From CBETVX01 sp965539935 (GTDB taxonomy: Bacteria > Bacillota > Clostridia > Peptostreptococcales > Caminicellaceae): DNA of 64,000 bases. The notes under the pieces were generated by a model. That model ran no database searches. It was not told the DNA's origin and worked only from the letters and a program-made list of their open reading frames with translations. Location of the stretch: the NCBI GenBank assembly GCA_965539935.1, contig CBETVX010000006.1, forward strand, positions 1-64,000, read 5' to 3'. The translations under genes and the position numbers were made by a program. Positions 33,721-42,493 of the stretch are shown here, piece by piece. How positions within the stretch are numbered: the stretch's first letter is position 1; each line of letters begins with the position of its first letter.

Positions 33721-33969
33721 ATGCACTTATTGGAGCTTAAAAAACAAGACAAATTAAAGGTTGGGACCAAGCAGACAGCTAGGGCTGTAAAAGAAGGTAG
33801 AGCTGTTACAGTGTTTATTGCTAAAGATGCAGAAAAGCATGTTGTTAGAAACGTGGTAGAATCAGCTCAAGAAGCACAAATTCAAGTGGTATATGTTGAA
33901 TCTATGAAAAAGCTTGGCAAAGCCTGTGGAATTGATGTAGGTGCTGCAACAGCAGTTATTTTAAAATGA
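33721..33969 (+). CDS. L7Ae/L30e/Gadd45-family ribosome-associated protein (YbxF type)
   Basis: The 82-residue protein has the L7Ae RNA-binding fold: VGTKQTARAVKEGRAVTVFIA near residues 14-35, DAEKHVVRNV and the C-terminal GKACGIDVGAATAVILK. Bacillus YbxF binds kink-turn RNA and associates with ribosomes. The frame opens at 33685, but ATG 33721 follows AAGGAGG and gives the family N-terminus. It stands between rpoC and rpsL as in Bacillus. Confidence 0.92.
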   Translation: MHLLELKKQDKLKVGTKQTARAVKEGRAVTVFIAKDAEKHVVRNVVESAQEAQIQVVYVESMKKLGKACGIDVGAATAVILK

Positions 33970-34028
33970 TAATTTGTGCAAGAGATTAGCACATTAATAT
34001 ATATAAACTTGGAAGGAGGTGTAGTTAA

Positions 34029-34442
34029 GTGCCAACAATTAATCAGTTAGTTCGTAAAGGTAGAGAGCAAATTGAAAAGAAATCAACAGCTCCTGCTCTT
34101 AACAGAGGTTTCAACTCATTGAAGAGAAAGCCAACAAAAATGAGTTCACCACAAAAAAGAGGAGTTTGTACTGCAGTGAAAACTGTAACACCTAAAAAAC
34201 CTAACTCAGCCTTAAGAAAGGTTGCCAGAGTTAGATTAACTAATGGTATAGAAGTAACTGCATATATACCTGGTATAGGACATAACCTTCAAGAACATAG
34301 TGTTGTTCTTATAAGAGGTGGAAGAGTAAAAGACTTACCTGGTGTTAGATATCACATTGTAAGAGGAACTCTTGATACTGCAGGAGTAGATAACAGAATG
34401 CAAGGAAGATCTAAGTACGGTACAAAAAGACCTAAAAAATAA
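34029..34442 (+). CDS. rpsL: 30S ribosomal protein S12
   Basis: S12 controls decoding accuracy. The 137-residue protein has PTINQLVRKGRE, the streptomycin-site loop VTPKKPNSALRK with wild-type Lys, and GGRVKDLPGVRYH. The start is a GTG with GAAGGAGGTG upstream. A hairpin with a T run follows it before rpsG, which may attenuate the rest of the operon. Confidence 0.98.
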   Translation: MPTINQLVRKGREQIEKKSTAPALNRGFNSLKRKPTKMSSPQKRGVCTAVKTVTPKKPNSALRKVARVRLTNGIEVTAYIPGIGHNLQEHSVVLIRGGRVKDLPGVRYHIVRGTLDTAGVDNRMQGRSKYGTKRPKK

Positions 34443-34466
34443 AGCTGAAAAAGCTATTAAATATAC

Positions 34467-34494
34467 CTCCTCCTAAAATGGGAGGGGTTTTATA
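34467..34494 (+). terminator. hairpin with T run between rpsL and rpsG
   Basis: CTCCTCC pairs with GGGAGGGG (one G-T pair) around TAAAAT, followed by TTTT. The next bases hold a smaller stem, CGACAA/TTGTCG at 34515-34531. It probably attenuates rather than ends the operon. Confidence 0.6.
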
Positions 34495-34570
34495 TAGTAG
34501 TTTGCAGCGCACTACGACAATTACGTTGTCGAGTACCGATGAATAAAAAAATGTTTGGGAGGGAAGTAAA

Positions 34571-35041
34571 GTGCCAAGAAAAGGAAATGTTCCAAAAAGA
34601 GAAGTATTACCAGATCCTATTTATGGCAGCAAAGTAGTTACTAAGCTTATAAATAATATAATGCTTGATGGAAAAAAAGGTGTTGCACAAAGAATAGTAT
34701 ATGATGCATTTGAAATAATTAAAGAAAGAACTTCTAAGGATCCACTTGAAGTATTTGAAGAGGCTATGAACAATATAATGCCAGTACTTGAAGTAAAAGC
34801 TAGACGTGTTGGTGGAGCTAACTATCAAGTGCCTGTAGAAGTTAGACCTGAAAGAAGACAAACTTTAGGATTAAGATGGTTAACTACCTATTCTCGCCAA
34901 AGAGGAGAAAAGACAATGGTAGAAAGACTAGCTAAAGAAATTATGGATGCAGCAAACAATACTGGTAATGCAGTTAAGAAGAAAGAAGATACTCATAAAA
35001 TGGCAGAAGCTAATAAGGCCTTTGCACATTATAGATGGTAA
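34571..35041 (+). CDS. rpsG: 30S ribosomal protein S7
   Basis: S7 nucleates the 30S head. The 156-residue protein starts with PRKGNVPKREVLPDP at a GTG preceded by GGGAGG. The conserved KVVTKLINNIMLDGKKG and RRVGGANYQVPVEV segments are present. fusA follows 122 bases after its stop. Confidence 0.98.
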   Translation: MPRKGNVPKREVLPDPIYGSKVVTKLINNIMLDGKKGVAQRIVYDAFEIIKERTSKDPLEVFEEAMNNIMPVLEVKARRVGGANYQVPVEVRPERRQTLGLRWLTTYSRQRGEKTMVERLAKEIMDAANNTGNAVKKKEDTHKMAEANKAFAHYRW

Positions 35042-35163
35042 TTATAAACAATATTTAGAAAAAATAAATACCATAAAATTAACATTAACTTAAAGAAGAT
35101 ATGATATTATCATGTTTGTGTTGAAATATTCCTATAACATTGTATAAGAAGGGAGGAAACATC

Positions 35164-37233
35164 GTGTCTAGAGCCTTTCCTTTAGAGAAAACAAGAAATA
35201 TCGGTATAATGGCCCATATAGACGCTGGTAAAACTACTACCACAGAGAGAATCCTGTTTTACACAGGTATAAACCATAAGATTGGAGAAACCCATGAAGG
35301 TTCTGCTACCATGGACTGGATGGAACAAGAGCAGGAAAGAGGTATCACAATCACATCAGCAGCTACTACTTGTACATGGCTTAATCATAGAATTAACATT
35401 ATAGACACGCCGGGACACGTGGACTTTACTGTTGAGGTGGAAAGATCTTTAAGAGTGCTTGATGGTTCAGTAGCGGTTTTCTGTGCAAAGGGTGGTGTTG
35501 AACCACAATCTGAAACTGTTTGGAGACAAGCAGATAAATATGGAGTACCAAGAATGGCATTTGTTAACAAAATGGATATTACAGGTGCTGACTTCTATGG
35601 TGCTGTTGAAATGATGAAAGAAAGACTTGGTGCAAATGCAGTACCAATTCAACTACCTATTGGAGCTGAAAATGATTTTGCAGGTATAGTAGACCTAATT
35701 GATATGAAAGCTAGAATATACAGAGATGATCTAGGTAAGCAAATAGATGTAGAAGAAATTCCAGAAGAATTAATGGAAAAAGCTGAAGAATATAGAATGG
35801 AATTATTAGAAGCCGTTGCAGAATCAGACGAAGAACTTATGATGAAATACCTAGAAGGTGAAGAATTAACAGAAGAAGAAATAAAAGACGGTATTAGAAA
35901 AGCAACTATTAATAATTCTATAGTACCAGTATTATGTGGTTCAGCATATAAAAACAAAGGTGTTCAATTATTACTTGATGCTATAGTTGCATATATGCCT
36001 GCTCCAACAGATGTACCACCAATTAAAGGGGTGCTTCCAGGAACAGAAGAAGAAGCAGTTAGAAAATCAAGTGATGAAGGTCCTTTTGCAGCATTAGCAT
36101 TTAAGATTATGACTGACCCATATGTAGGTAAACTAGCATTCTTTAGAGTATACTCTGGAACATTAGATTCTGGTTCATACGTACACAACTCTACTAAGGA
36201 TAAAAAAGAAAGAGTTGGTCGTATACTTCAAATGCATGCAAACAAAAGAGAAGAAATTCAAAAAGTTTATGCAGGTGATATAGCTGCAGCTGTTGGTCTA
36301 AAATATACAACAACAGGGGATACTCTATGTGATGCTAATGACCCAATAGTTTTAGAGTCAATGGAATTCCCAGAGCCTGTTATTAAAGTTGCTATAGAAC
36401 CTAAGACTAGAGCTGGACAAGAAAAAATGGGTATTGCATTAGCTAAACTAGCTGAAGAAGACCCAACATTCAAAACTTATACTGACGAAGAAACTGGTCA
36501 GGTAATAATAGCTGGTATGGGTGAACTTCACCTTGAAGTTATTGTTGATAGACTTCTTAGAGAATTTAAAGTTGAAGCTAATATAGGAGCTCCTCAAGTT
36601 TCATATAAAGAAACAATTACTAAGCCTGTTGATGTTGAAGCTAAATTTGCTAGACAATCAGGAGGTAGAGGACAATACGGTCACGTTAAGATTAAAGTTA
36701 CTCCTCAAGAGCCTGGACAGGGATATGAATTTGTTAATTCAGTTGTTGGAGGAGCTATTCCAAAAGAATATATTCCAGCAGTAGATGCAGGTATTAAGGA
36801 AGCTATGGAAAATGGTGTACTTGCTGGTTATGAAGTTGTTGACTTAAAAGTAGAACTTTATGATGGTTCATATCACGAAGTTGACTCTTCTGAAATGGCC
36901 TTTAAGATAGCAGGTTCAATGGCTATAAAAGATGCAATGAAAAAAGGAAACTCAATATTACTTGAGCCATACATGAAGGTTGAAGTAGTAGTTCCTGAAG
37001 AATACTTAGGAGATGTTGTTGGTGACATCAACTCAAGAAGAGGTAAACTTGAAGGAATGGAAGCTAGATCAAATGCTCAAGTTATAAGAGCCTTTGTACC
37101 ACTTTCAGAAATGTTTGGTTATGCAACTGACCTTCGTTCAAAATCTCAAGGTAGAGGTACTTACACTATGATATTCAGTCACTTTGAGCCAGTACCTAAC
37201 AATATCGCTGAGAAAATTATACAAGGAAAATAA
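35164..37233 (+). CDS. fusA: elongation factor G
   Basis: EF-G drives translocation and, with RRF, ribosome recycling. The 689-residue protein has AHIDAGKTTTTER, DTPGHVDFT and NKMDITGADF GTPase motifs and the domain IV-V region FARQSGGRGQYGHV. The frame opens at 35140, but GTG 35164 follows GGGAGG and gives the usual SRAFPLEKTRNIG start. Its codon use is U/A-ending, unlike tuf next to it. Confidence 0.98.
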   Translation: MSRAFPLEKTRNIGIMAHIDAGKTTTTERILFYTGINHKIGETHEGSATMDWMEQEQERGITITSAATTCTWLNHRINIIDTPGHVDFTVEVERSLRVLDGSVAVFCAKGGVEPQSETVWRQADKYGVPRMAFVNKMDITGADFYGAVEMMKERLGANAVPIQLPIGAENDFAGIVDLIDMKARIYRDDLGKQIDVEEIPEELMEKAEEYRMELLEAVAESDEELMMKYLEGEELTEEEIKDGIRKATINNSIVPVLCGSAYKNKGVQLLLDAIVAYMPAPTDVPPIKGVLPGTEEEAVRKSSDEGPFAALAFKIMTDPYVGKLAFFRVYSGTLDSGSYVHNSTKDKKERVGRILQMHANKREEIQKVYAGDIAAAVGLKYTTTGDTLCDANDPIVLESMEFPEPVIKVAIEPKTRAGQEKMGIALAKLAEEDPTFKTYTDEETGQVIIAGMGELHLEVIVDRLLREFKVEANIGAPQVSYKETITKPVDVEAKFARQSGGRGQYGHVKIKVTPQEPGQGYEFVNSVVGGAIPKEYIPAVDAGIKEAMENGVLAGYEVVDLKVELYDGSYHEVDSSEMAFKIAGSMAIKDAMKKGNSILLEPYMKVEVVVPEEYLGDVVGDINSRRGKLEGMEARSNAQVIRAFVPLSEMFGYATDLRSKSQGRGTYTMIFSHFEPVPNNIAEKIIQGK

Positions 37234-37277
37234 AATAATTTGAATTTGTTAAAAATAAGAAAAGATTAAATTCAAAT

Positions 37278-38488
37278 CAGAAGGAGGAAAAAGAAATGGC
37301 AAAAGCAAAATTTGAAAGAACAAAGCCCCACGTAAACATAGGAACAATAGGACACGTAGACCACGGAAAGACAACGTTAACAGCAGCAATTACACATACA
37401 CTAAACAAGAGATATGGATTTGGTGAAGCAGTAGCCTTTGACAACATAGACAAGGCACCAGAAGAAAGAGAAAGAGGAATCACAATCTCAACAGCTCACG
37501 TTGAGTACGAAACACCAAATAGACACTACGCTCACGTAGACTGCCCAGGCCATGCTGACTACGTAAAGAACATGATCACAGGAGCAGCACAAATGGACGG
37601 AGCTATACTAGTAGTATCAGCAGCAGATGGTCCAATGCCACAAACAAGAGAACATATATTACTATCAAGACAGGTAGGTGTACCATATATCGTAGTATTC
37701 TTAAACAAATGTGACATGGTAGACGACGAAGAATTATTAGAGCTTGTAGAAATGGAAGTAAGAGAATTACTAGACGAATATGAATTCCCAGGAGATGACA
37801 CACCAATCGTAAAAGGATCAGCATTAAAAGCATTAGAAGATCCAGAGGGAGAATGGGGAGACAAGATAGTAGAATTATTTGAAACAATAGATGAATACAT
37901 TCCAGAACCACAAAGAGATACAGACAAAGACTTCCTAATGCCAGTAGAGGACGTATTCTCAATCACAGGTAGAGGAACAGTAGCAACAGGAAGAGTAGAA
38001 AGAGGAATCCTAAAAGTACAAGACGAAGTAGACATGGTAGGATTAAGAGAAGAAATAAGAAAAGTAGTAGTAACAGGAGTAGAAATGTTCAGAAAGTTAT
38101 TAGACCAAGCACAAGCAGGAGATAACATCGGAGCATTATTAAGAGGTGTGCAAAGAGACGAAGTTGAAAGAGGAATGGTATTAGCTAAGCCAGGATCAAT
38201 CAACCCACATACAAAGTTCAAAGCACAAGTATACGTATTAAAGAAAGAAGAAGGTGGAAGACATACACCATTCTTTAACGGATACAGACCACAATTCTAC
38301 TTTAGAACAACAGACGTAACAGGATCAATCGCATTACCAGAAGGCGTAGAAATGTGTATGCCAGGAGATAACGTAGAAATGGAGATCGAACTTATCACAC
38401 CAATCGCTATTGAAGAAGGATTAAGATTTGCGATTCGTGAAGGTGGTAGAACAGTAGGAGCAGGTGCTGTTGCTGAGATTATTGAATA
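37278..38488 (+). repeat. tuf repeat, copy B (about 1.2 kb direct repeat)
   Basis: This is the partner of 16819-18029. The identity covers the ribosome-binding site and coding region and stops at the last base of the stop codon. Confidence 0.92.
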
Positions 38489-38489
38489 A
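37296..38489 (+). CDS. tuf: elongation factor Tu, copy 2
   Basis: The 397-residue product is identical to that of copy 1. It lies at the classical place behind fusA, 62 bases after the fusA stop, with AGAAGGAGG upstream. The only difference in the gene is the stop codon (TAA here, TAG in copy 1). It is followed by a strong terminator and then the S10 operon promoter. Confidence 0.98.
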   Translation: MAKAKFERTKPHVNIGTIGHVDHGKTTLTAAITHTLNKRYGFGEAVAFDNIDKAPEERERGITISTAHVEYETPNRHYAHVDCPGHADYVKNMITGAAQMDGAILVVSAADGPMPQTREHILLSRQVGVPYIVVFLNKCDMVDDEELLELVEMEVRELLDEYEFPGDDTPIVKGSALKALEDPEGEWGDKIVELFETIDEYIPEPQRDTDKDFLMPVEDVFSITGRGTVATGRVERGILKVQDEVDMVGLREEIRKVVVTGVEMFRKLLDQAQAGDNIGALLRGVQRDEVERGMVLAKPGSINPHTKFKAQVYVLKKEEGGRHTPFFNGYRPQFYFRTTDVTGSIALPEGVEMCMPGDNVEMEIELITPIAIEEGLRFAIREGGRTVGAGAVAEIIE

Positions 38490-38514
38490 TAATCAAAATT
38501 AATAGATATAAAAA

Positions 38515-38550
38515 GCAAACCTAGAAGAAAAATCTTCTAGGTTTGCATGT
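38515..38550 (+). terminator. strong terminator after tuf copy 2
   Basis: GCAAACCTAGAAGA pairs perfectly with TCTTCTAGGTTTGC around a 4-base loop; TGTTTT follows. Confidence 0.92.
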
Positions 38551-38649
38551 TTTAATACTTCTTTTATAAGTTCTAACCTATTATTTTTAAACTCAAATGA
38601 AAAAAATATTCATAATTATAAATAATATTTCCAATAATAATATTAGGAC

Positions 38650-38678
38650 TTGAAAAAAGAAAGTAGATAGTTTATAAT
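38650..38678 (+). promoter_or_regulatory. S10 operon promoter
   Basis: TTGAAA (38650-38655) and TATAAT (38673-38678) are 17 bases apart. No promoter of comparable quality was seen from here to 51.6 kb. Confidence 0.82.
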
Positions 38679-38684
38679 GATAAG

Positions 38685-38872
38685 GTATGTGTTTGGACTG
38701 CGATGATACAGAAGGTTGCCAGGATTACCTGGGTAAATTTCTGTAGAGAAATGTCCGTTCATGAATCGGGCGACGGGAATCTCACTCATCCCTATTTTAA
38801 AAAAATTTAGTGAACACCCGGGAGAGTGTACATGGGTTCCAGTCGTACGTAAATTAAAGATACGTGCGATGA
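38685..38872 (+). promoter_or_regulatory. structured leader of the S10 operon
   Basis: About 200 bases separate the promoter from rpsJ. The region is more GC-rich than its surroundings and holds several complementary segments, including a 9-bp stem TCGTACGTA/TACGTGCGA (38843-38851 and 38861-38869) that ends three to four bases before the ribosome-binding site. I cannot assign it to a named RNA family with confidence. Feedback control by a ribosomal protein is the likely purpose. Confidence 0.65.
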
Positions 38873-38888
38873 GAAGGAGGGAAAGAAG

Positions 38889-39203
38889 ATGGCTAACAAA
38901 AACCAAAAAATTAGAATAAGACTTAAGTCTTATGATCACAAGGTGTTAGATCAATCTGCTCAAAAAATTGTTGAAACTGCTAAAAGAACAGGAGCTGAGG
39001 TTTCAGGACCAGTTCCATTACCAACTGAAAAACAAGTTATCACAATACTTAGAGCAGTTCACAAGTACAAAGATTCAAGAGAGCAGTTTGAAATGAGAAC
39101 TCACAAAAGACTTATTGACATCTTAAGCCCTACTCCAAAGACAGTTGATTCTCTTATGAGATTAGACTTGCCTGCGGGAGTAGATATTGAAATCAAATTA
39201 TAA
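38889..39203 (+). CDS. rpsJ: 30S ribosomal protein S10
   Basis: S10 is a 30S head protein and also the NusE partner of NusB in antitermination. The 104-residue protein has KIRIRLKSYDHKVLDQSA and the loop GPVPLPTEK. AGAAGGAGGG precedes the ATG. It is the first gene of the S10-spc-alpha cluster. Confidence 0.98.
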   Translation: MANKNQKIRIRLKSYDHKVLDQSAQKIVETAKRTGAEVSGPVPLPTEKQVITILRAVHKYKDSREQFEMRTHKRLIDILSPTPKTVDSLMRLDLPAGVDIEIKL

Positions 39204-39210
39204 TTAAGAT

Positions 39211-39260
39211 TACTAAGATAAAGGTTTATATACAATTTGTAAAGCCGACCTATCTTAGTA
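39211..39260 (+). other. hairpin between rpsJ and rplC
   Basis: TACTAAGATA (39211-39220) pairs perfectly with TATCTTAGTA (39251-39260), and inner AGGT with ACC extends it. No T run follows. It may be a processing site or control element. Confidence 0.55.
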
Positions 39261-39310
39261 CGATTGCATGAAAGATGTAATCCGCTGTAAGATTAATAGG
39301 AGGTGCTAAA

Positions 39311-39943
39311 ATGAAAGGAATATTAGGTAAAAAAATTGGAATGACTCAAATATTTACTGAAGATGGAAATGTAGTTCCAGTAACAGTTGTAGAGGCAGGT
39401 CCAGTATTTGTAACACAAGTAAAAACAGAGGAAAATGATGGTTATAATGCAATTCAAGTTGCATTCGAAGAAAGAAAAAGCAAAAGAATTAATAAGCCTT
39501 TAAAGGGACATCTTGACAAATCTGGAGTTACTCCTAAAAGATATATAAGGGAATTTAGACTTGAAAAAGTTGATGAATTCAGCCTAGGTCAAGAATTAAA
39601 GGTAGACATGTTTGAAGCTGGAGAAATCGTAGATGTAGTAGGTACTTCAAAGGGTAAAGGAACTCAAGGTACTATAAAAAGACATAATCAAAGTAGAGGA
39701 CCTGAAACTCACGGTTCTAAGTATCATAGAGGACCAGGTTCACTAGGAGCTTCAGCTACTCCATCAAGAGTATTCAAAGGTCAAACTATGGCTGGTAGAA
39801 TGGGTAACGAAAGAGTTACAATCCAAAACCTTGAAGTAGTTAAAGTTGACACAGAAAGAAATCTTTTATTAATAAAAGGCGCAATTCCAGGTCCAAAGGG
39901 CGGACTTGTAACAATAAAAGAATCAGTAAAAAAAAGTAAGTAG
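39311..39943 (+). CDS. rplC: 50S ribosomal protein L3
   Basis: L3 reaches the peptidyl transferase centre. The 210-residue protein begins MKGILGKKIGMTQIF and carries the central HGSKYHRGPGSLGASATPSR loop. AGGAGGTG precedes the ATG. It is separated from rpsJ by 107 bases that hold a hairpin. Confidence 0.98.
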   Translation: MKGILGKKIGMTQIFTEDGNVVPVTVVEAGPVFVTQVKTEENDGYNAIQVAFEERKSKRINKPLKGHLDKSGVTPKRYIREFRLEKVDEFSLGQELKVDMFEAGEIVDVVGTSKGKGTQGTIKRHNQSRGPETHGSKYHRGPGSLGASATPSRVFKGQTMAGRMGNERVTIQNLEVVKVDTERNLLLIKGAIPGPKGGLVTIKESVKKSK

Positions 39944-39972
39944 TATTCTGGCAAGAGAGAGGAGGAAGAAAT

Positions 39973-40596
39973 GTGCCTAAATTAGATGTGATGAATGTTT
40001 CCGGACAAAGAGTTGGTGAAATAGAATTAAATGATAATATTTTTGGTATTGAGCCAAATGAACATGTTTTACATCAAGCAGTAGTTAACTATCTTGCAAA
40101 TCAAAGACAAGGTACTCAATCAGCTAAAACAAGAGCAGAAGTAAGAGGTGGAGGTAAAAAACCTTGGAGACAAAAAGGAACAGGTAGAGCTCGTCAAGGT
40201 AGTACAAGAGCACCTCAATGGGTTGGTGGTGGTGTAGTATTTGCACCAAAACCAAGGGATTATAGCTATAAGCTTCCAAAGAAAGTTAAGAGACTTGCAA
40301 TGAAATCAGCTTTCAGTGCTAAGGTTAAAAATAGTGAAATGATTATATTAGACGAATTATCAATGGATGCACCTAAAACTAAAGATATGGTAAGCATACT
40401 AAATAATATAAATGCTGATAAAAAAGCCTTAATAGTTACTGCTAGTAAGGATGAAAATGTAGTTAAATCAGCGAGAAACATACCAAAGGTAAAGACAGCC
40501 TTAGTAAACACATTAAATGTGTATGACATATTAAATCATAATACTTTTGTAGTTACTAAGGAAGCTGTACAAAAGATTGAGGAGGTGTACAAGTAA
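39973..40596 (+). CDS. rplD: 50S ribosomal protein L4
   Basis: L4 lines the exit tunnel and is the feedback regulator of S10 operons in E. coli. The 207-residue protein has the tunnel-loop sequence RGGGKKPWRQKGTGRARQGS. Translation starts at GTG 39973; the ATG two bases earlier is out of frame and soon meets a stop. GGAGG lies upstream. Its stop overlaps the start of rplW by one base. Confidence 0.97.
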   Translation: MPKLDVMNVSGQRVGEIELNDNIFGIEPNEHVLHQAVVNYLANQRQGTQSAKTRAEVRGGGKKPWRQKGTGRARQGSTRAPQWVGGGVVFAPKPRDYSYKLPKKVKRLAMKSAFSAKVKNSEMIILDELSMDAPKTKDMVSILNNINADKKALIVTASKDENVVKSARNIPKVKTALVNTLNVYDILNHNTFVVTKEAVQKIEEVYK

Positions 40597-40886
40597 TGAG
40601 GACACCTTATGATATAATAATTAAGCCACTTATAACTGAGAGAAGTATGGAAGATATGGCAGAAAAGAAATATACTTTCGAAGTTGATAAGAAAGCTAAT
40701 AAAACAGAGATTAAAAATGCTATAGAGAAGATTTTCGATGTAAAGGTAGAAAGAGTAAATACCATGAATATGTTAGGAAAAGAAAAAAGAATGGGAAGAT
40801 ACGTAGGCAGAAGAAAGAATTGGAAAAAAGCTATTGTTAAGCTTACTGCAGACAGCAAAGAGATCGAATTCTTTGAAGGAATATAG
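40596..40886 (+). CDS. rplW: 50S ribosomal protein L23
   Basis: L23 sits at the tunnel exit and docks SRP and trigger factor. The 96-residue protein begins RTPYDIIIKPLITE and has the KKYTFEVDKKANKTEIK core. The ribosome-binding site GAGGAGGTG lies in the end of rplD, so the two are translationally coupled. Confidence 0.97.
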   Translation: MRTPYDIIIKPLITERSMEDMAEKKYTFEVDKKANKTEIKNAIEKIFDVKVERVNTMNMLGKEKRMGRYVGRRKNWKKAIVKLTADSKEIEFFEGI

Positions 40887-40917
40887 TTCCTAAGTTAGTA
40901 AAAGGAGGGAAAGAATA

Positions 40918-41754
40918 ATGGGTATAAAAAAGTTTAGACCTACTTCTCCTGGTATAAGACAAATGACTGTTTCAACTTTTGAAGAAGTTACTAAAAAAGA
41001 TCCAGAAAAGTCATTGATATTTACCCTTAAAAAGAATTCTGGGAGAAACAATCAAGGTAGAATAACTGTACGTCATAGAGGTGGCGGAAATAAAGTTAAA
41101 TATAGAATCATAGATTTCAAAAGAGATAAAGAAAACATTCCTGCAAAGGTAACAGCAATTGAATATGATCCAAATAGATCAGCCAACATTGCACTACTTA
41201 CTTATGCAGACGGAGAAAAAAGATATATATTAGCACCAAATAAACTTGGTGTAGGTGATGAAGTTATAGCAGGACCAGAAGCTGATATAAAGCCAGGGAA
41301 TGCTAAAAAACTTAAAGACATGCCTGTTGGTACAATGATTCACAATATAGAACTTAAGCCTGGTAAAGGTGGACAATTAGTAAGATCAGCAGGAACTACA
41401 GCTCAGTTAATGGCTAAGGAAGGTAAATACGCACATGTAAAACTTCCATCAGGTGAAGTTAGATTAATAAGTGTTGAATGTAAAGCTACAGTTGGTCAAG
41501 TAGGAAACCTAGACCATGAAAATATTACTATAGGTAAAGCTGGTAGAAAGAGACATATGGGTATTAGACCTACTGTAAGAGGTTCCGTTATGAACCCTAA
41601 CGATCACCCTCACGGTGGTGGTGAAGGTAGAGCGCCTATCGGTAGACCATCTCCAACTACTCCTTGGGGTAAACCAACACTTGGATACAAAACTAGAAAG
41701 AAAAACAAAAAATCTGATAAATATATTGTTAGACGTAGAGGAAAAAATAGATAA
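40918..41754 (+). CDS. rplB: 50S ribosomal protein L2
   Basis: L2 is needed for subunit association and peptide-bond formation. The 278-residue protein has RHRGGGNKVKYRIIDFKR near residue 55 and the C-terminal signature NPNDHPHGGGEGRAPIGR with the conserved His. GGAGGG precedes the ATG. A 10-bp hairpin lies between it and rpsS. Confidence 0.98.
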   Translation: MGIKKFRPTSPGIRQMTVSTFEEVTKKDPEKSLIFTLKKNSGRNNQGRITVRHRGGGNKVKYRIIDFKRDKENIPAKVTAIEYDPNRSANIALLTYADGEKRYILAPNKLGVGDEVIAGPEADIKPGNAKKLKDMPVGTMIHNIELKPGKGGQLVRSAGTTAQLMAKEGKYAHVKLPSGEVRLISVECKATVGQVGNLDHENITIGKAGRKRHMGIRPTVRGSVMNPNDHPHGGGEGRAPIGRPSPTTPWGKPTLGYKTRKKNKKSDKYIVRRRGKNR

Positions 41755-41757
41755 AGG

Positions 41758-41785
41758 CTCTAGACTCCTAGGGCTGAGTCTAGAG
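41758..41785 (+). other. 10-bp hairpin between rplB and rpsS
   Basis: CTCTAGACTC pairs perfectly with GAGTCTAGAG around an 8-base loop, directly after the rplB stop and without a T run. RNA processing or mRNA stabilisation is possible. Confidence 0.6.
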
Positions 41786-41828
41786 ACGGCAGTATGACGT
41801 TAATCGTAAGAAGGGAGGATACAAACTT

Positions 41829-42107
41829 ATGGGTAGATCATTAAAGAAAGGGCCTTTTGTCGAGCCTAAGCTTCTAAAAAGAATAGAAGAAATGAACGAA
41901 AAAGGTGAAAAAAAGGTTTTAAAAACTTGGTCTAGAGCATCAACTATATTCCCACAAATGGTTGGACACACTATAGCTGTTCACGACGGGAGAAAACATG
42001 TTCCAGTATATATAACTGAGGATATGATCGGACATAAATTAGGTGAATTTGCTCCTACAAGAACTTTTAGAGGACACGCAGGAGAGAAATCAAGTAAAGT
42101 TAGATAA
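41829..42107 (+). CDS. rpsS: 30S ribosomal protein S19
   Basis: S19 forms part of the 30S head near the A-site finger. The 92-residue protein begins MGRSLKKGPFVEPKLL and has the core IFPQMVGHTIAVHDGRKHVPV. AAGGGAGG lies before the ATG. Confidence 0.98.
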   Translation: MGRSLKKGPFVEPKLLKRIEEMNEKGEKKVLKTWSRASTIFPQMVGHTIAVHDGRKHVPVYITEDMIGHKLGEFAPTRTFRGHAGEKSSKVR

Positions 42108-42142
42108 TTTCATAACTGAAAGACATGGAAGGAGGTAATACC

Positions 42143-42478
42143 GTGGAAGCAAAAGCAGTTGCAAAATACGTAAGGATTTCTCCTAGAAAAATGAAACCAA
42201 TAGCTGACTTAGTAAGGGGAAAAAATGCACAAGAAGCTGTGGCTATATTAAAGTTTGTACCACAAAAAGGTGCAAGAGTACTTGTGAAGGTTATTGAATC
42301 AGCAATAGCAAATGCTGAAAACAATCACGATATGGATAGAGAAAGTTTATATGTAAAGGAAGTTTATGCTAATCAAGGACCTACTATGAAGAGATGGAAA
42401 GCAGGTTCTATGGGAAGAGCTAATCCTATCTTAAGAAGAACTAGTCACATAGGAGTTGTATTAGCAGAAAAAGAATAG
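42143..42478 (+). CDS. rplV: 50S ribosomal protein L22
   Basis: L22 lines the exit tunnel. The frame opens with an ATG at 42125, but that ATG overlaps the ribosome-binding site AAGGAGG; GTG 42143, seven bases after the site, gives the usual EAKAVAKYVRISPRK start and 111 residues. The C-terminal RRTSHIGVVL segment is typical. Confidence 0.96.
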   Translation: MEAKAVAKYVRISPRKMKPIADLVRGKNAQEAVAILKFVPQKGARVLVKVIESAIANAENNHDMDRESLYVKEVYANQGPTMKRWKAGSMGRANPILRRTSHIGVVLAEKE

Positions 42479-42493
42479 AAGGAGGGAAAGTGT

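Noticed and set aside
26368..34442. Rifampicin or streptomycin resistance alleles in rpoB or rpsL
   Set aside because: The pocket residues in [20 protein letters not shown] and the PKKPNSALRK loop look wild type.
39971..39985. ATG two bases before the rplD start
   Set aside because: Out of frame and stops after four codons; GTG 39973 gives the L4 N-terminus.
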